In this document: positions 50,068 to 58,717 of the stretch, in pieces | How positions within the stretch are numbered: the stretch's first letter is position 1 | Layout of the letters: the number at the start of each line of letters is the position of its first letter | The notes under the pieces: model-generated | Told to the model about the DNA's origin: nothing | The model's input: only the letters and a program-made list of their open reading frames with translations | Databases searched by the model: none | NCBI RefSeq assembly: GCF_017741935.1 | Contig: NZ_JAGHMH010000028.1 | Coordinates: 496,001 to 560,000 of the forward strand | Origin: Rhizobium sp. 16-449-1b | GTDB lineage: Bacteria > Pseudomonadota > Alphaproteobacteria > Rhizobiales > Rhizobiaceae | DNA length: 64,000 nucleotides | Reading direction: 5' to 3' | Made by a program: the position numbers and the translations under genes

Positions 50068-51333
50068 TTAGCTGCGCGGCAGCATGCCTTCGACGTCGGC
50101 GGCTGCGTCGTCGAGTGCTTCTTTCGGCGCCGAAGACTGGTCGACGATGCGCGAGAGGTTGTCGACGATCGTCTGGGTAACGCGAACACCGTTGGAGCCC
50201 GGGAAGGCGTACCACGGAACCATCAGCGGCATCTGCTTCAGGCCGGCCTGGAACAGCGGGTTCTTGGCGTAGAAATCACCGAGATAGTCAGGCGACTTGG
50301 CGGCCAGTTCGTTGTTCGGAACGTAGCCGGTGCCGGGTACGACGACCGAGGCACCATAAGGGCCGGCGGCGAACTTGGCGAACTTCCAGGCGGCTTCCTG
50401 CTTGGCGGCATCCTTGGTCAGGATGACGACGGCGTTGCCGCCGGTCGGCAGGTGGCCCTTGGCGGGGTCGAGCAGCGGCAGCGGAGCCGTGCGCAGGTCG
50501 AACTTGTCGCCGACGTTCTTGATGGTGTTGCGCAGAGCGCCGGTTGTCTGGAATTCGAAGCCGACCTTGCCGGCTGCGAACGCCTGCTCGCCGGCAGACT
50601 TCGTGAACACGGGCAGGCCGCCTTCCTTGACCATGCGCTCGATCACTTCGCCGGCCTTCTGGCCTTCCGGACCGTTGAAGGTGACCTTGCTTTCGTCTTC
50701 GCTGAGCATGGAGCCGCCGGCGCCGAAGAGCAGCGCGGAGAACATCCAGTCGTCGCCCTGCCAGCGGAAGTCGATACCATCGACGCCGTTGCCGAGCGCC
50801 TTGATCTTACCGCCGAGCGCGATCACTTCGTCCCAGGTCTTCGGCGGGTTCTCGGGGTCGCCGCCGGCGGCCTTAACGAGATCGGCGTTGTAGTACATGA
50901 TCGGGGTCGAGGTCGCGAAAGCGAGGCCGATCTGCTTGCCCTTGACCTGGGCGAGCTTCAGGATCGTGTCCGAGAAGCCCTGCTCAGCCATGTTGCCGTC
51001 TTTCTTGACGAGCGGGCCGAGGTCGACGGCGACGTCACGCTCGTCGATCATGCGCAGGCGGTTCAGGCCGATGAAGGTCAGGTCGGGCATTTCCGACGTG
51101 CCGACCTGGCGAAGGATCGTCTGGATGCCTTCTTCATAGGTGGCAGACGGGCTTGCGAACTGGATCTTGATATCCGGGTTTTTTTCCATGAACTTCTTCG
51201 AGATCGTGTCCATCACGTCCTTGAAGAAGCCCGGCATCGGGTAATGGACCGTCAGCGTCGTCTCGGCGAGAGCCGGTACGGTTGTCGCCATCGAGATGGC
51301 CGCTGCGGCGAGAAGCTGGGTGATACGTTTCAT
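50068..51333 (-). CDS. ABC transporter substrate-binding protein, UgpB-like
   Basis: A 421-residue periplasmic binding protein of the extracellular family 1 with a Sec signal (about residues 1-23, ending PALAET). It resembles UgpB and other glycerol-phosphate or sugar binders (TLTVHYPMPGFFKDV, PTxWDEVIALGG-like PKTWDEVIALGGKI, LPTGGNAVVILTKDA, and the closing VDNLSRIVDQSSAPKEALDD). With a phosphoesterase in the same unit, a glycerophosphodiester or sugar-phosphate ligand is inferred. The gene is fourth from last in transcription order but downstream-most of a five-gene minus-strand unit, separated from the permease by 29 bases. Confidence 0.82.
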   Translation of the reverse strand: MKRITQLLAAAAISMATTVPALAETTLTVHYPMPGFFKDVMDTISKKFMEKNPDIKIQFASPSATYEEGIQTILRQVGTSEMPDLTFIGLNRLRMIDERDVAVDLGPLVKKDGNMAEQGFSDTILKLAQVKGKQIGLAFATSTPIMYYNADLVKAAGGDPENPPKTWDEVIALGGKIKALGNGVDGIDFRWQGDDWMFSALLFGAGGSMLSEDESKVTFNGPEGQKAGEVIERMVKEGGLPVFTKSAGEQAFAAGKVGFEFQTTGALRNTIKNVGDKFDLRTAPLPLLDPAKGHLPTGGNAVVILTKDAAKQEAAWKFAKFAAGPYGASVVVPGTGYVPNNELAAKSPDYLGDFYAKNPLFQAGLKQMPLMVPWYAFPGSNGVRVTQTIVDNLSRIVDQSSAPKEALDDAAADVEGMLPRS

Positions 51334-51362
51334 CGCTCGTTCTCCTGGGTTGAGGCGACCGG

Positions 51363-52214
51363 TCAGCCTTTGAGACCGGTCATGGTGATACCCTCGACGA
51401 AGCGCTTCTGCGCGAGCAGGAATGCGGCGACGAGGGGAAGGGTGATGATCATGGTGGCGGCCATCAGCGCGCCGTAGTCGTCACCGGCCTCAGCTGCGCG
51501 GAAATACATCAGGCCGAGAGGCGGCGTGGCGTAGTCCTGCTTGGTGATGACGACGAGTGGCCAGTAGAGGTCGTTCCAGTGGGCGACGACCGAGAAAATC
51601 GAAAAGGCGGTGACGGCGGGCCAGGCATTCGGCACGATGACGCGTGCGACAATCCCGAGTTCCGACATGCCGTCCAGGCGCGCGGCGTGGATCAGATCGT
51701 CGGGCATCGACCGGAAGAACTGAAGGAACATGAAGATCGCGAAGACCGAGATCGAGAACGGAGCCACCAATGCGGTGTAGCTGTTGAGCAGCGACAGGCT
51801 ATTGAAGCCGACATAGAGCGGCAGCGCGGTCGCGTGGATCGGCACCAGCAGGCCGAGCATGACGAGAACCATCATCAGCCGCGCCGCGCGGAACTTCAGC
51901 TTCGCCATGGCGTAGGCGCACGGAATGGCGATCAGCACCTGGAAGAAGAAGATCAGTCCGCAAACCAGCACGCCGTTCCAGAGAAGCGTCCCCATCGGCA
52001 CGCGGGTCAGCGCCTTGGTGAAGTTGGCGACGTAGTAGAAATTCGTCGGGATCAGCGAGAGAGCGGACGTGAAGATCTCGCTCTGCGCCTTGCCTGCCGT
52101 CGACAGCATGAACACATAGGGCGCGAGGAACAGCAGCGCGCCGAAGGAAAGGAGTGCCAAGCGGCTGACGCGGCCGAGGGTCCACCGGTTGGCGGTCATC
52201 GTGTTTACGCTCAT
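51363..52214 (-). CDS. ABC transporter permease, UgpE-like
   Basis: A 283-residue inner-membrane permease, MalG/UgpE class. The hydrophobic segments include LALLSFGALLFLAPYVFMLST near the start; the EAA loop is DLIHAARLDGMSELGIVARVIVP (visible as HAARLDGMSELGIV). Its start overlaps the other permease stop by 4 bp (52211-52214). It pairs with that permease to form the channel. Confidence 0.88.
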   Translation of the reverse strand: MSVNTMTANRWTLGRVSRLALLSFGALLFLAPYVFMLSTAGKAQSEIFTSALSLIPTNFYYVANFTKALTRVPMGTLLWNGVLVCGLIFFFQVLIAIPCAYAMAKLKFRAARLMMVLVMLGLLVPIHATALPLYVGFNSLSLLNSYTALVAPFSISVFAIFMFLQFFRSMPDDLIHAARLDGMSELGIVARVIVPNAWPAVTAFSIFSVVAHWNDLYWPLVVITKQDYATPPLGLMYFRAAEAGDDYGALMAATMIITLPLVAAFLLAQKRFVEGITMTGLKG

Positions 52215-53137
52215 GAGTAGTGCACCCGGCGGTCGAGAACATTGTACTGGAGGAAGGTGAGGACCATCAGGATGGCGAGGAACACCACGGTCATCGCCGA
52301 GGCATAACCGACGCGCAGATAGACGAAGCCTTCCTGATAGATGCTGAAGAGCAGCACTTCGGATGCGTGGTTCGGCCCGCCCTGGGTCAGGGTCTGGACG
52401 GTTTCGAAGACCTTGACCGAGTTGATGATGCTGATCGTCGTGACGAACAGCGTTGTCGGTCCGAGCATCGGCCAGGTCACCAGACGGAACCGATCGAACG
52501 CCGAGCGGGCGCCATCGACTTCGGCTGCCGCATAGAGCTCACGCGGAATGGCGGTGAGGCCGGCCAGGAAGAGCACCATGTTGAAGCCGACGGATTGCCA
52601 GACACCGATGATCGACAGGCTGTAGAGCACGGTGCTGGAGGCTGCCAGCCAGTTGGGACCGGGGATGCCGACCAGCGCCAGCAGGCTGTTGATCGGCCCG
52701 ATGGTCGGGTGAAAGAGATATTGCCAGACGGTCGCCATGGCGACGATCAGCGATGCCACCGGCAGAAAGTAGACCGTGCGGAAGAAGCTGCGGGCGGTGG
52801 TCTCGCCTTCGATCAGCAGAGCGACGACAAGACCGAGAACGATCGAAACAGGGGCTACGATCGCCGTATAGCAGGTCGTGTTCCACAGAGCCTTGCGGAA
52901 GGCGCGATCGTTGATCAGGTGCGCGTAGTTCTCGAAGCCGACAAAGCGAAACTTGCCCATGCCGAGCTCGAAATCCGTGAAGCCGAGTAGAACGACGGCA
53001 ACCACGGGCAGCAGCACGAAAACGAAGATCAGGATGATGGCGGGCAGTGCCAGAAGCCAGGCGGTGCGCGCTTCGTTGCGTTCGCGCGCTGCGGTGGTCT
53101 TGCGGGTTGCAGGTGCGTCCATGGCGATGCTAGCCAT
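52211..53137 (-). CDS. ABC transporter permease, UgpA-like
   Basis: A 308-residue permease of the MalF/UgpA class with six hydrophobic segments after an N-terminal cytoplasmic stretch (ARERNEARTAWLLALPAI). The EAA loop is LYAAAEVDGARSAFDRFRLV. It overlaps the ATPase gene by 8 bp (53130-53137) and the next permease by 4 bp, so expression of all subunits is coupled. Confidence 0.88.
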   Translation of the reverse strand: MASIAMDAPATRKTTAARERNEARTAWLLALPAIILIFVFVLLPVVAVVLLGFTDFELGMGKFRFVGFENYAHLINDRAFRKALWNTTCYTAIVAPVSIVLGLVVALLIEGETTARSFFRTVYFLPVASLIVAMATVWQYLFHPTIGPINSLLALVGIPGPNWLAASSTVLYSLSIIGVWQSVGFNMVLFLAGLTAIPRELYAAAEVDGARSAFDRFRLVTWPMLGPTTLFVTTISIINSVKVFETVQTLTQGGPNHASEVLLFSIYQEGFVYLRVGYASAMTVVFLAILMVLTFLQYNVLDRRVHYS

Positions 53138-54293
53138 GGGCCTTCTCCAAAGTCGCGTCGATCGTAATCGGGCTTGCCTTCAGGCGGCTGCCGTCCTCGG
53201 CAAAGACCATGGCCTTGTCCGCCGAAAGCGAGAGTGCGACGGGCATTCCAGCCGAGACGCCGCTCGCCTCTGCCGGCGAGAGCTTGGCGATCATGATTTC
53301 GCCGATCGCATCGAGCTTGCAGTAGAGGATGACCTCGGAGCCGAGGAACTCGATGCGCTCGACCTTGGCCGCAAGACCATGCTCACGATTATCCGCCAGG
53401 CGGACGAATTCGGGGCGGATCGCCAGGCTCACCGGCGTGCGGGTCGAAACCGGGGTGTGCAGTCCGAGCCTGACGCCACCGAAGGACACCATGCCGCTTT
53501 CGGCGAGCGCCGGTACGACATTGATGCGCGGCTGGCCGACGAAGCGGGCAACCTCTATATGCGCCGGATCATCGTAAATGACCTGGGGACTTGCCAGCTG
53601 AAGCAGGTTGCCGCCGATCATCACGGCCACGCGGTCGGCCATCGACAGGGCCTCGGCCTGGTCGTGGGTAACGTAGACCGTCGGCACGCCGGCGCGCCGA
53701 TGCAGCTCGACAATCTCGCCGCGGGCGTGGACGCGCAGGTTCGCATCCAGGTTGGAAAGCGGCTCGTCCATAAGAAAGACACTCGGATGGCGCACCATGG
53801 CGCGCGCCAGAGCCACACGCTGGCGCTGGCCGCCCGACATCTGGCCGGGCTTTCGGTCGAGCAGATGGTCGATCTTCAGCGACTTCGCCATTTCGGCGAC
53901 ATCACGCGCGATCGCCGCGCTGATGGCGCGCTGGCCGGGAAGCATGGAGCCGACGAATGGCAGGCGCTGCGCGCCGGAGAGACGGCGCATGGCGAGCGGA
54001 ACGGCAATGTTCTGGCCGGCCGTCAGATGCGGATAGAGCGCGTAAGACTGGAAGACCATCGCGATGTTGCGATCGGCGGCCGCAATGGCCGACATGTCCT
54101 CGCCGCCGATGATGGTCTGGCCCTGATCGGCGTGATCAAGACCGGCGAGTATGCGCAGCAGCGTGCTCTTGCCGCAACCCGACGGGCCTACCAGCGCGAT
54201 GAACTCGCCCGGCTCGACGTCAAGGCTGACGCCCTTGAGGATGGCGTTGCCGGAGAAGGACTTGGTGATGCCGCGAAGGGAAAGCGCGCTCAT
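53130..54293 (-). CDS. ABC transporter ATP-binding protein, UgpC/MalK-like
   Basis: A 387-residue ATPase. Walker A GPSGCGKST, signature MSGGQRQRVALARAM, Walker B VFLMDEPLSNLD and switch His in YVTHDQAEA lie in the first 235 residues. A TOBE/OB-type regulatory domain of 120 residues follows (LAIRPEFVRLAD), typical of UgpC/MalK. Its start overlaps the phosphoesterase stop by 4 bp (54290-54293). Confidence 0.9.
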   Translation of the reverse strand: MSALSLRGITKSFSGNAILKGVSLDVEPGEFIALVGPSGCGKSTLLRILAGLDHADQGQTIIGGEDMSAIAAADRNIAMVFQSYALYPHLTAGQNIAVPLAMRRLSGAQRLPFVGSMLPGQRAISAAIARDVAEMAKSLKIDHLLDRKPGQMSGGQRQRVALARAMVRHPSVFLMDEPLSNLDANLRVHARGEIVELHRRAGVPTVYVTHDQAEALSMADRVAVMIGGNLLQLASPQVIYDDPAHIEVARFVGQPRINVVPALAESGMVSFGGVRLGLHTPVSTRTPVSLAIRPEFVRLADNREHGLAAKVERIEFLGSEVILYCKLDAIGEIMIAKLSPAEASGVSAGMPVALSLSADKAMVFAEDGSRLKASPITIDATLEKAHG

Positions 54294-55126
54294 TCCGCTC
54301 GCTCCCGCTGCTTCTTCGGCGCGGCCTGCGGATAGACCTCTTCCACGACGTCGTCGAGGAAGTAGGCGGTCATCCCGGGGACGGCGACCAGTTCAGTGGT
54401 GACATCGTCGCCAAGCTCGTGCACGGCCGCACCCACCAGGCGCTCGCCCGGCATTTCGCGCTCCATCGTATCGAGGATAAAGGCCGTCGGCGGCGCCCAG
54501 ACGACGGAGGTCTGGCCGAATTCGCCCTTCCATGTCCAGTGCAGGTGGCCGCTGCCGAAGAGCGCGACGTCGTGGGCGGCGATCAGGTCGTAGAGCTTGC
54601 GGCGCTGCGTCGGGCGCACGCTCCAGTAACCGGTATCGCCTTCATTGGCGTCGTCCACGAACAGCGGCTTGTGCGCGAAGATCGCCACACGGCGGTCGCC
54701 GCGTTCGGCGAGCGTCTTCTGCAGCCAGTCGAACTGCGCCTGCTCTTCCGCGTCCTCGAAGCCCATCAGCAGGCTGTTGAGCCCGATGATGCGCCAATCG
54801 CCGATATCCTTGACCCAATAGTCGGGGCCGACGAGATTGCGCCAGCGCGCCAGACGTTCCGGATTGACCGGCTGAGCGGAGCCCGGGAGGTGGCCGACGT
54901 CGTGATTGCCGGGAACGATCAGCATGGGGATCGACACTTCGCGCATCAGATCCATGGAGAAGGTCAGATCTTCGTCCTTGTCTGCGCCGTCAACGCTGAG
55001 ATCGCCGGTGTGGACGACGAGGTCAGCGCCGGTTTCCTCGATCCAGCGGACCAAGGGCGCCCAGTTGCCGTTGAAATGCGGCTTGTTGGGGCTCAGATGT
55101 GTATCGGTGATATGGATGATCTTCAC
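54290..55126 (-). CDS. Metallophosphoesterase (GpdQ/CpdA-like phosphodiesterase)
   Basis: A 278-residue cytoplasmic class III phosphodiesterase. The metal ligands are readable: Asp8 and His10 (ITDTH), Asp42 (TGDLS), GNHD at 73-76, the later His in IFAHKPLF and the pair in GSGHLHW. Relatives hydrolyse glycerophosphodiesters (GpdQ) or cyclic nucleotides (CpdA). First gene of the minus-strand importer unit, so the likely job is to split an imported phosphodiester (inference). The start at 55126 is followed immediately by the canonical fold opening MKIIHITDTHLSP. Confidence 0.85.
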   Translation of the reverse strand: MKIIHITDTHLSPNKPHFNGNWAPLVRWIEETGADLVVHTGDLSVDGADKDEDLTFSMDLMREVSIPMLIVPGNHDVGHLPGSAQPVNPERLARWRNLVGPDYWVKDIGDWRIIGLNSLLMGFEDAEEQAQFDWLQKTLAERGDRRVAIFAHKPLFVDDANEGDTGYWSVRPTQRRKLYDLIAAHDVALFGSGHLHWTWKGEFGQTSVVWAPPTAFILDTMEREMPGERLVGAAVHELGDDVTTELVAVPGMTAYFLDDVVEEVYPQAAPKKQRERAE

Positions 55127-55429
55127 GGCGCTTCTCCGGTTCCAAGCCGCCGGCCAAGCTCAGGCCAGCGACGTCTTCCGGCGCCTCTTTAGAGCGATCA
55201 TGTGTCGTGGGCGTAACACGGCTTTCCAACCGCGTTTCATTTTCGTCATCGAATTGTCACCGCGCATCCGGGCCGCTTGTTAGTGCCTGAGATCAGGGCC
55301 AAAACCGCGCAAGGATCATCCATTCGATGCAGTGGATCGCGAGAAGGCAACAACCGTCATCTAACTGTAAAGGAAACATTCTAACTAGCTCCTGGGCATA
55401 TTGCACAGCTGTGCAACGGGAGTTGAAAG
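55127..55429. promoter_or_regulatory. Divergent ABC-transporter promoter region with two PHO-box-like sites
   Basis: The 303-bp region separates the phosphoesterase-importer unit (leftward) from a second importer (rightward). Compared with the PhoB consensus CTGTCAT-N4-CTGTCAT, 55354-55371 (CCGTCAT-CTAA-CTGTAAA) agrees at 11 of 14 positions, and 55243-55260 (TCGTCAT-CGAA-TTGTCAC) at 10 of 14. Both read on the plus strand, with half-sites 11 bp apart. GCACAGCTGTGC at 55402-55413 is also a perfect palindrome just before the plus-strand start. No gene is present. Confidence 0.5.
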
Positions 55430-56560
55430 ATGAGCCAAGGCGCGTTTCTGGAATTGTGGTCGGTTGCCTGTAGATATGGCAACACCCAGGTTCTGGAGGA
55501 CATAGACCTCAATATAGAGCGCGGGGAATTCGTCGCCTTGCTGGGGTCGTCTGGCTGCGGAAAGACGACATTGCTGCGTGTTCTGGCCGGCTTCGTGACG
55601 CCATCGTCGGGATCCGTCTCCGTGCGCCATCGCGAAGTGACGCACCTGCCGCCCGACAAGCGCGGCATGGCGCTCGTCTTCCAGTCCTACGCGCTCTGGC
55701 CACATATGACGGTAGCGCAGAATATCGGCTACGGGCTGAAGCTGAAGAAGGTCCAGCGCAGCGAAATCGACAAGCGGGTCTCCGCCATGCAGTCTCTTCT
55801 GGGGCTGGATGGGCTCGGAGCACGAAAGCCGGCGGCCCTGTCCGGCGGCCAGCGCCAGCGCGTGGCGCTCGGCCGTGCGCTCGCCGTCGATCCGGAGATA
55901 CTGCTCCTTGACGAGCCGCTCTCCAATCTCGACGCCCGCATAAGGCTCAGCGTTCGCCACGAGCTGCGCGCGCTGCAGAAGCGCCTCGGCATCACCGCCG
56001 TCCACGTGACGCATGACCGCGAAGAAGCGATGGTGATGGCCGACAGGATCGTGATCCTCAATGCCGGCCGGATCGCCCAGCAGGGCACGCCTGAAGACGT
56101 CTACAACCGGCCAGCCTCGGCCTTCGTCGCGGCCTTCATGGGCGCTGAGAACGTGATCTCGCTGACCGGCGCGCCTGATGGCAACGACTTCGCTATCGCC
56201 GCAGGTCCAACGAATGCCGCAGGCCGCGTCGCCCTGATGGGGCGAGACCTCGCGCAAGGCACAGTCGAGGCGCGCTTCCGGCCGGAGGCGGCGCAAATCC
56301 TCTCTGCCGAGACCGCCGTTGTCGGGTCGGGCGTTACGTTCGATGGCGAGATCGCAGCCGTCAGCTATCCCGGCGGCCATTGGCGCCATGCCGTTCGCGT
56401 CGGCGACCGCGAGATCATGGCCGACGCGCCGCGTGCATTCGAGCCGGGCGAGCGCGTCCGCGTCCATGTGCCTGCCGAGGCCCTGTTCCTCTTCAATTCG
56501 CCGAGCACCCAGCCGGCAAATGCCATTTCCCGGGTTTTGCCCGGGAAAGTCCACGCCTGA
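55430..56560 (+). CDS. ABC transporter ATP-binding protein, PotA/FbpC type
   Basis: A 376-residue ATPase: Walker A GSSGCGKTT, signature LSGGQRQRVALGRAL, Walker B ILLLDEPLSNLD, switch His in HVTHDREEA, then a TOBE domain to the end. It belongs to the polyamine/iron/2-aminoethylphosphonate (POPT) class. The encoded order ATPase, binding protein, permease, permease is complete. By the PHO-like sites and the neighbouring phosphoesterase, a phosphorus-containing substrate such as a phosphonate is plausible, but polyamine or iron cannot be excluded. Confidence 0.88.
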   Translation: MSQGAFLELWSVACRYGNTQVLEDIDLNIERGEFVALLGSSGCGKTTLLRVLAGFVTPSSGSVSVRHREVTHLPPDKRGMALVFQSYALWPHMTVAQNIGYGLKLKKVQRSEIDKRVSAMQSLLGLDGLGARKPAALSGGQRQRVALGRALAVDPEILLLDEPLSNLDARIRLSVRHELRALQKRLGITAVHVTHDREEAMVMADRIVILNAGRIAQQGTPEDVYNRPASAFVAAFMGAENVISLTGAPDGNDFAIAAGPTNAAGRVALMGRDLAQGTVEARFRPEAAQILSAETAVVGSGVTFDGEIAAVSYPGGHWRHAVRVGDREIMADAPRAFEPGERVRVHVPAEALFLFNSPSTQPANAISRVLPGKVHA

Positions 56561-56614
56561 CCTTTTGATGCCTGACTTTCAGAACCTCACATTTTCATAA
56601 CAAGGAGAAGCCTG

Positions 56615-57748
56615 ATGCAGAGATTGAGGTATGCCGCTATCGCCATTGCTCTCGCGACGTTGCCGGTAAAGGCCGAAGAGCTCACGGTCGCCACCGCCGG
56701 CGACCAGAACATGGTCGATTACATCAACCAGTATCTCGGACCGTTGTTCGAGAAGGCCAATCCGGGCGACACGGTTCGCGCCGTCGGCACCGGCCCCGGT
56801 GATGCGGGTTCGCAGAAGATCTTGGAGCGTTTCGACGCGCAGGCCGCAGCCGAAGCCAAGGTCTGGGACGTCGACGTTGCCGTCGTGCACGAAAAGTTCG
56901 CCGGTCCGATGGTTCAGAAGGGCTACCTCGAGAAGTATCGCGGCAACATCAACACCGGCAAGCTCGTGACCCGCGGCAACGCGAAGAACGCGCTCGGCTC
57001 GGATGTCGATGGCTTCGTCATGCCGATGTTCAACAGCCAGACGGCAATCGCCTATAACCCGGCGCTGGTTCCGAACCCGCCGAAGAGCTACGCGGAACTC
57101 GCCGAATGGGCAAAGGCCCACCCGAAGCAGTTCGGCTATAACGGCATCAAGGGCGGCGCTTCGGGCGTGTCCTTCGTCATGGGCTGGGTTTATGCCTTCG
57201 GCGGCGGCGATGCCAATAACCTGATGACGGGTCCGTTCAAGCAGGAAGAAACCACGAAGTGGGACGGCGCCTTCAAGAGCCTCGCCGACTTCACCAAGAA
57301 CGCGACGCTGACGCCTGGTAACGCCGGCACGCTCGATCTTCTCAGCCGCGGCGAAATCGCCATGGGCCCTGTCTGGGTCGACATGTTCTACAGCTGGCAG
57401 GCCAATGGCCAGCTGCCGCCGGAAATGAAGCTGGTGCTGCCGGCACCTGGCATGCCCGGCCAGCCGATGCACTATGTCGTTCCTGAAAAGTCGGGCCACA
57501 AGGCGCTTGCCGAGAAGTTCATCGCGCTCGCCACCAGCCCGGAAGTTCAGGCCGAAGGCATCGTCAAGCGCTTCAACTGGTATCCGGGTATCGACGCCAA
57601 CTTCGTCAAGCCGAAGCTCGACGACGCGACCTGGAACAAGCTCTTCGTCGACATCACGCCGGATGATCTCGCCAACAACGGCAAGCCTTTCCCGATCGCG
57701 CCTTACAACACCGCGATCCTCGAAGCCTACGAAAAGTCCGTAAAGTAA
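56615..57748 (+). CDS. ABC transporter substrate-binding protein, POPT class
   Basis: A 377-residue periplasmic binding protein with a Sec signal (about residues 1-20, ending PVKAEE). Mature landmarks: LTVATAGDQNMVDYINQYLG, WDVDVAVVHEKFAG, FVMPMFNSQTAIAYNP (typical substrate-cleft segment of the PotD/AfuA class) and KFIALATSPEVQ. The ligand cannot be named. AAGGAGAAG lies upstream of the start, and a hairpin follows its stop. Confidence 0.82.
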   Translation: MQRLRYAAIAIALATLPVKAEELTVATAGDQNMVDYINQYLGPLFEKANPGDTVRAVGTGPGDAGSQKILERFDAQAAAEAKVWDVDVAVVHEKFAGPMVQKGYLEKYRGNINTGKLVTRGNAKNALGSDVDGFVMPMFNSQTAIAYNPALVPNPPKSYAELAEWAKAHPKQFGYNGIKGGASGVSFVMGWVYAFGGGDANNLMTGPFKQEETTKWDGAFKSLADFTKNATLTPGNAGTLDLLSRGEIAMGPVWVDMFYSWQANGQLPPEMKLVLPAPGMPGQPMHYVVPEKSGHKALAEKFIALATSPEVQAEGIVKRFNWYPGIDANFVKPKLDDATWNKLFVDITPDDLANNGKPFPIAPYNTAILEAYEKSVK

Positions 57749-57754
57749 GCCTGC

Positions 57755-57786
57755 GAACCGCCTTCTTTCCCGGAAGAAGGCAGTTC
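57755..57786 (+). other. Intercistronic hairpin after the binding-protein gene
   Basis: GAAC-C-GCCTTCTT (57755-57767) pairs with AAGAAGGC-A-GTTC (57774-57786), an 8-bp perfect stem extended by 4 bp after one mismatch, with a 6-base loop. It starts 7 bases past the stop in the 144-bp gap before the permease gene. Like the hairpins at 43846-43923, it would favour binding-protein mRNA over permease mRNA. Confidence 0.65.
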
Positions 57787-57892
57787 GATGGACTGGATGA
57801 GAGGTGGCACACGGTGTCGTCGTCCTTTCGGCGGCGCCGATCTTTGTCACCGCCTCCTCTCATCCGCCTCGCTCGCGTCTCAAGGTCGTAAC

Positions 57893-58717
57893 ATGTCGAA
57901 ACGCCTACTCGGTCTCCTGCTTGTCCTGCCTGCGCTGGCGGTCATCGCAGCCCTGTTCATTCTTCCACTGATCATGTCGGCGGTGGGCGCCTTCAGGGTG
58001 GAGGGGGGAGCGCTCGGCTTCGACAATTTCGTCAAGACCTTCGACCTCTACACCAGCGACATCATCTTTACCGTTGTCATCGTCGGTCTCTCGACCGTGC
58101 TGATCGGCCTCGGCTCGATCGCGATTGGCGGCTATCTGACGCTCGGCGAGCATCCGCGTGCCGTTGCGATCCTGCGCTGGCTCTATCGCTGGCCGATGTT
58201 CATCCCGTTCATCGTCGTCGGCCAGATCCTGCGCACATTTCTCTCGAAGAACGGCATGATGAACAACACCGCCGTCAGCCTCGGCCTGATGAACCCGCTT
58301 GATGCCGTGAGTTTCCTCGACTGGCGCGGTATCGTCATCGCCTTCGTCTGGAAGCAGACGCCGTTCGTGGCCTTGCTCGTCGCCGGTGCGATGGCCTCCA
58401 TCAACCGCGACACCATCGAGGCGGCCCGCAATCTCGGCGCGTCGAAATTTCGGCTGCTGTTCGAGATCATCGTGCCGCAGGTCGCCGTCACGCTCACTGT
58501 CGGCCTGATCCTTTCCTTCGTGACCATGATGTCGGTGCTCTCGGTGCCTTTGATGATCAACGCACAATCGCCAACGATGCTGACCGCCGATATCGCCTTC
58601 CGCGTCAACGCCTATGGCGACTATGGCGTCGCCAACGCGCTCGGCCTCGTCTCGCTGGTGCTCGCATCATCCGTCGCCTGGATCTATCTCCGCCAAAGCC
58701 TGAAGGAGCGCGCGTGA
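57893..58717 (+). CDS. ABC transporter permease, PotB type
   Basis: A 274-residue permease with six hydrophobic segments (LLGLLLVLPALAVIAALFIL at the start). The EAA loop is EAARNLGASKFRLLFEIIVP. I start it at 57893 (MSKRLLGLL), since the frame from 57788 would add an Arg-rich stretch through the intercistronic region. Its stop overlaps the next permease by 4 bp (58714-58717). Confidence 0.88.
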   Translation: MSKRLLGLLLVLPALAVIAALFILPLIMSAVGAFRVEGGALGFDNFVKTFDLYTSDIIFTVVIVGLSTVLIGLGSIAIGGYLTLGEHPRAVAILRWLYRWPMFIPFIVVGQILRTFLSKNGMMNNTAVSLGLMNPLDAVSFLDWRGIVIAFVWKQTPFVALLVAGAMASINRDTIEAARNLGASKFRLLFEIIVPQVAVTLTVGLILSFVTMMSVLSVPLMINAQSPTMLTADIAFRVNAYGDYGVANALGLVSLVLASSVAWIYLRQSLKERA

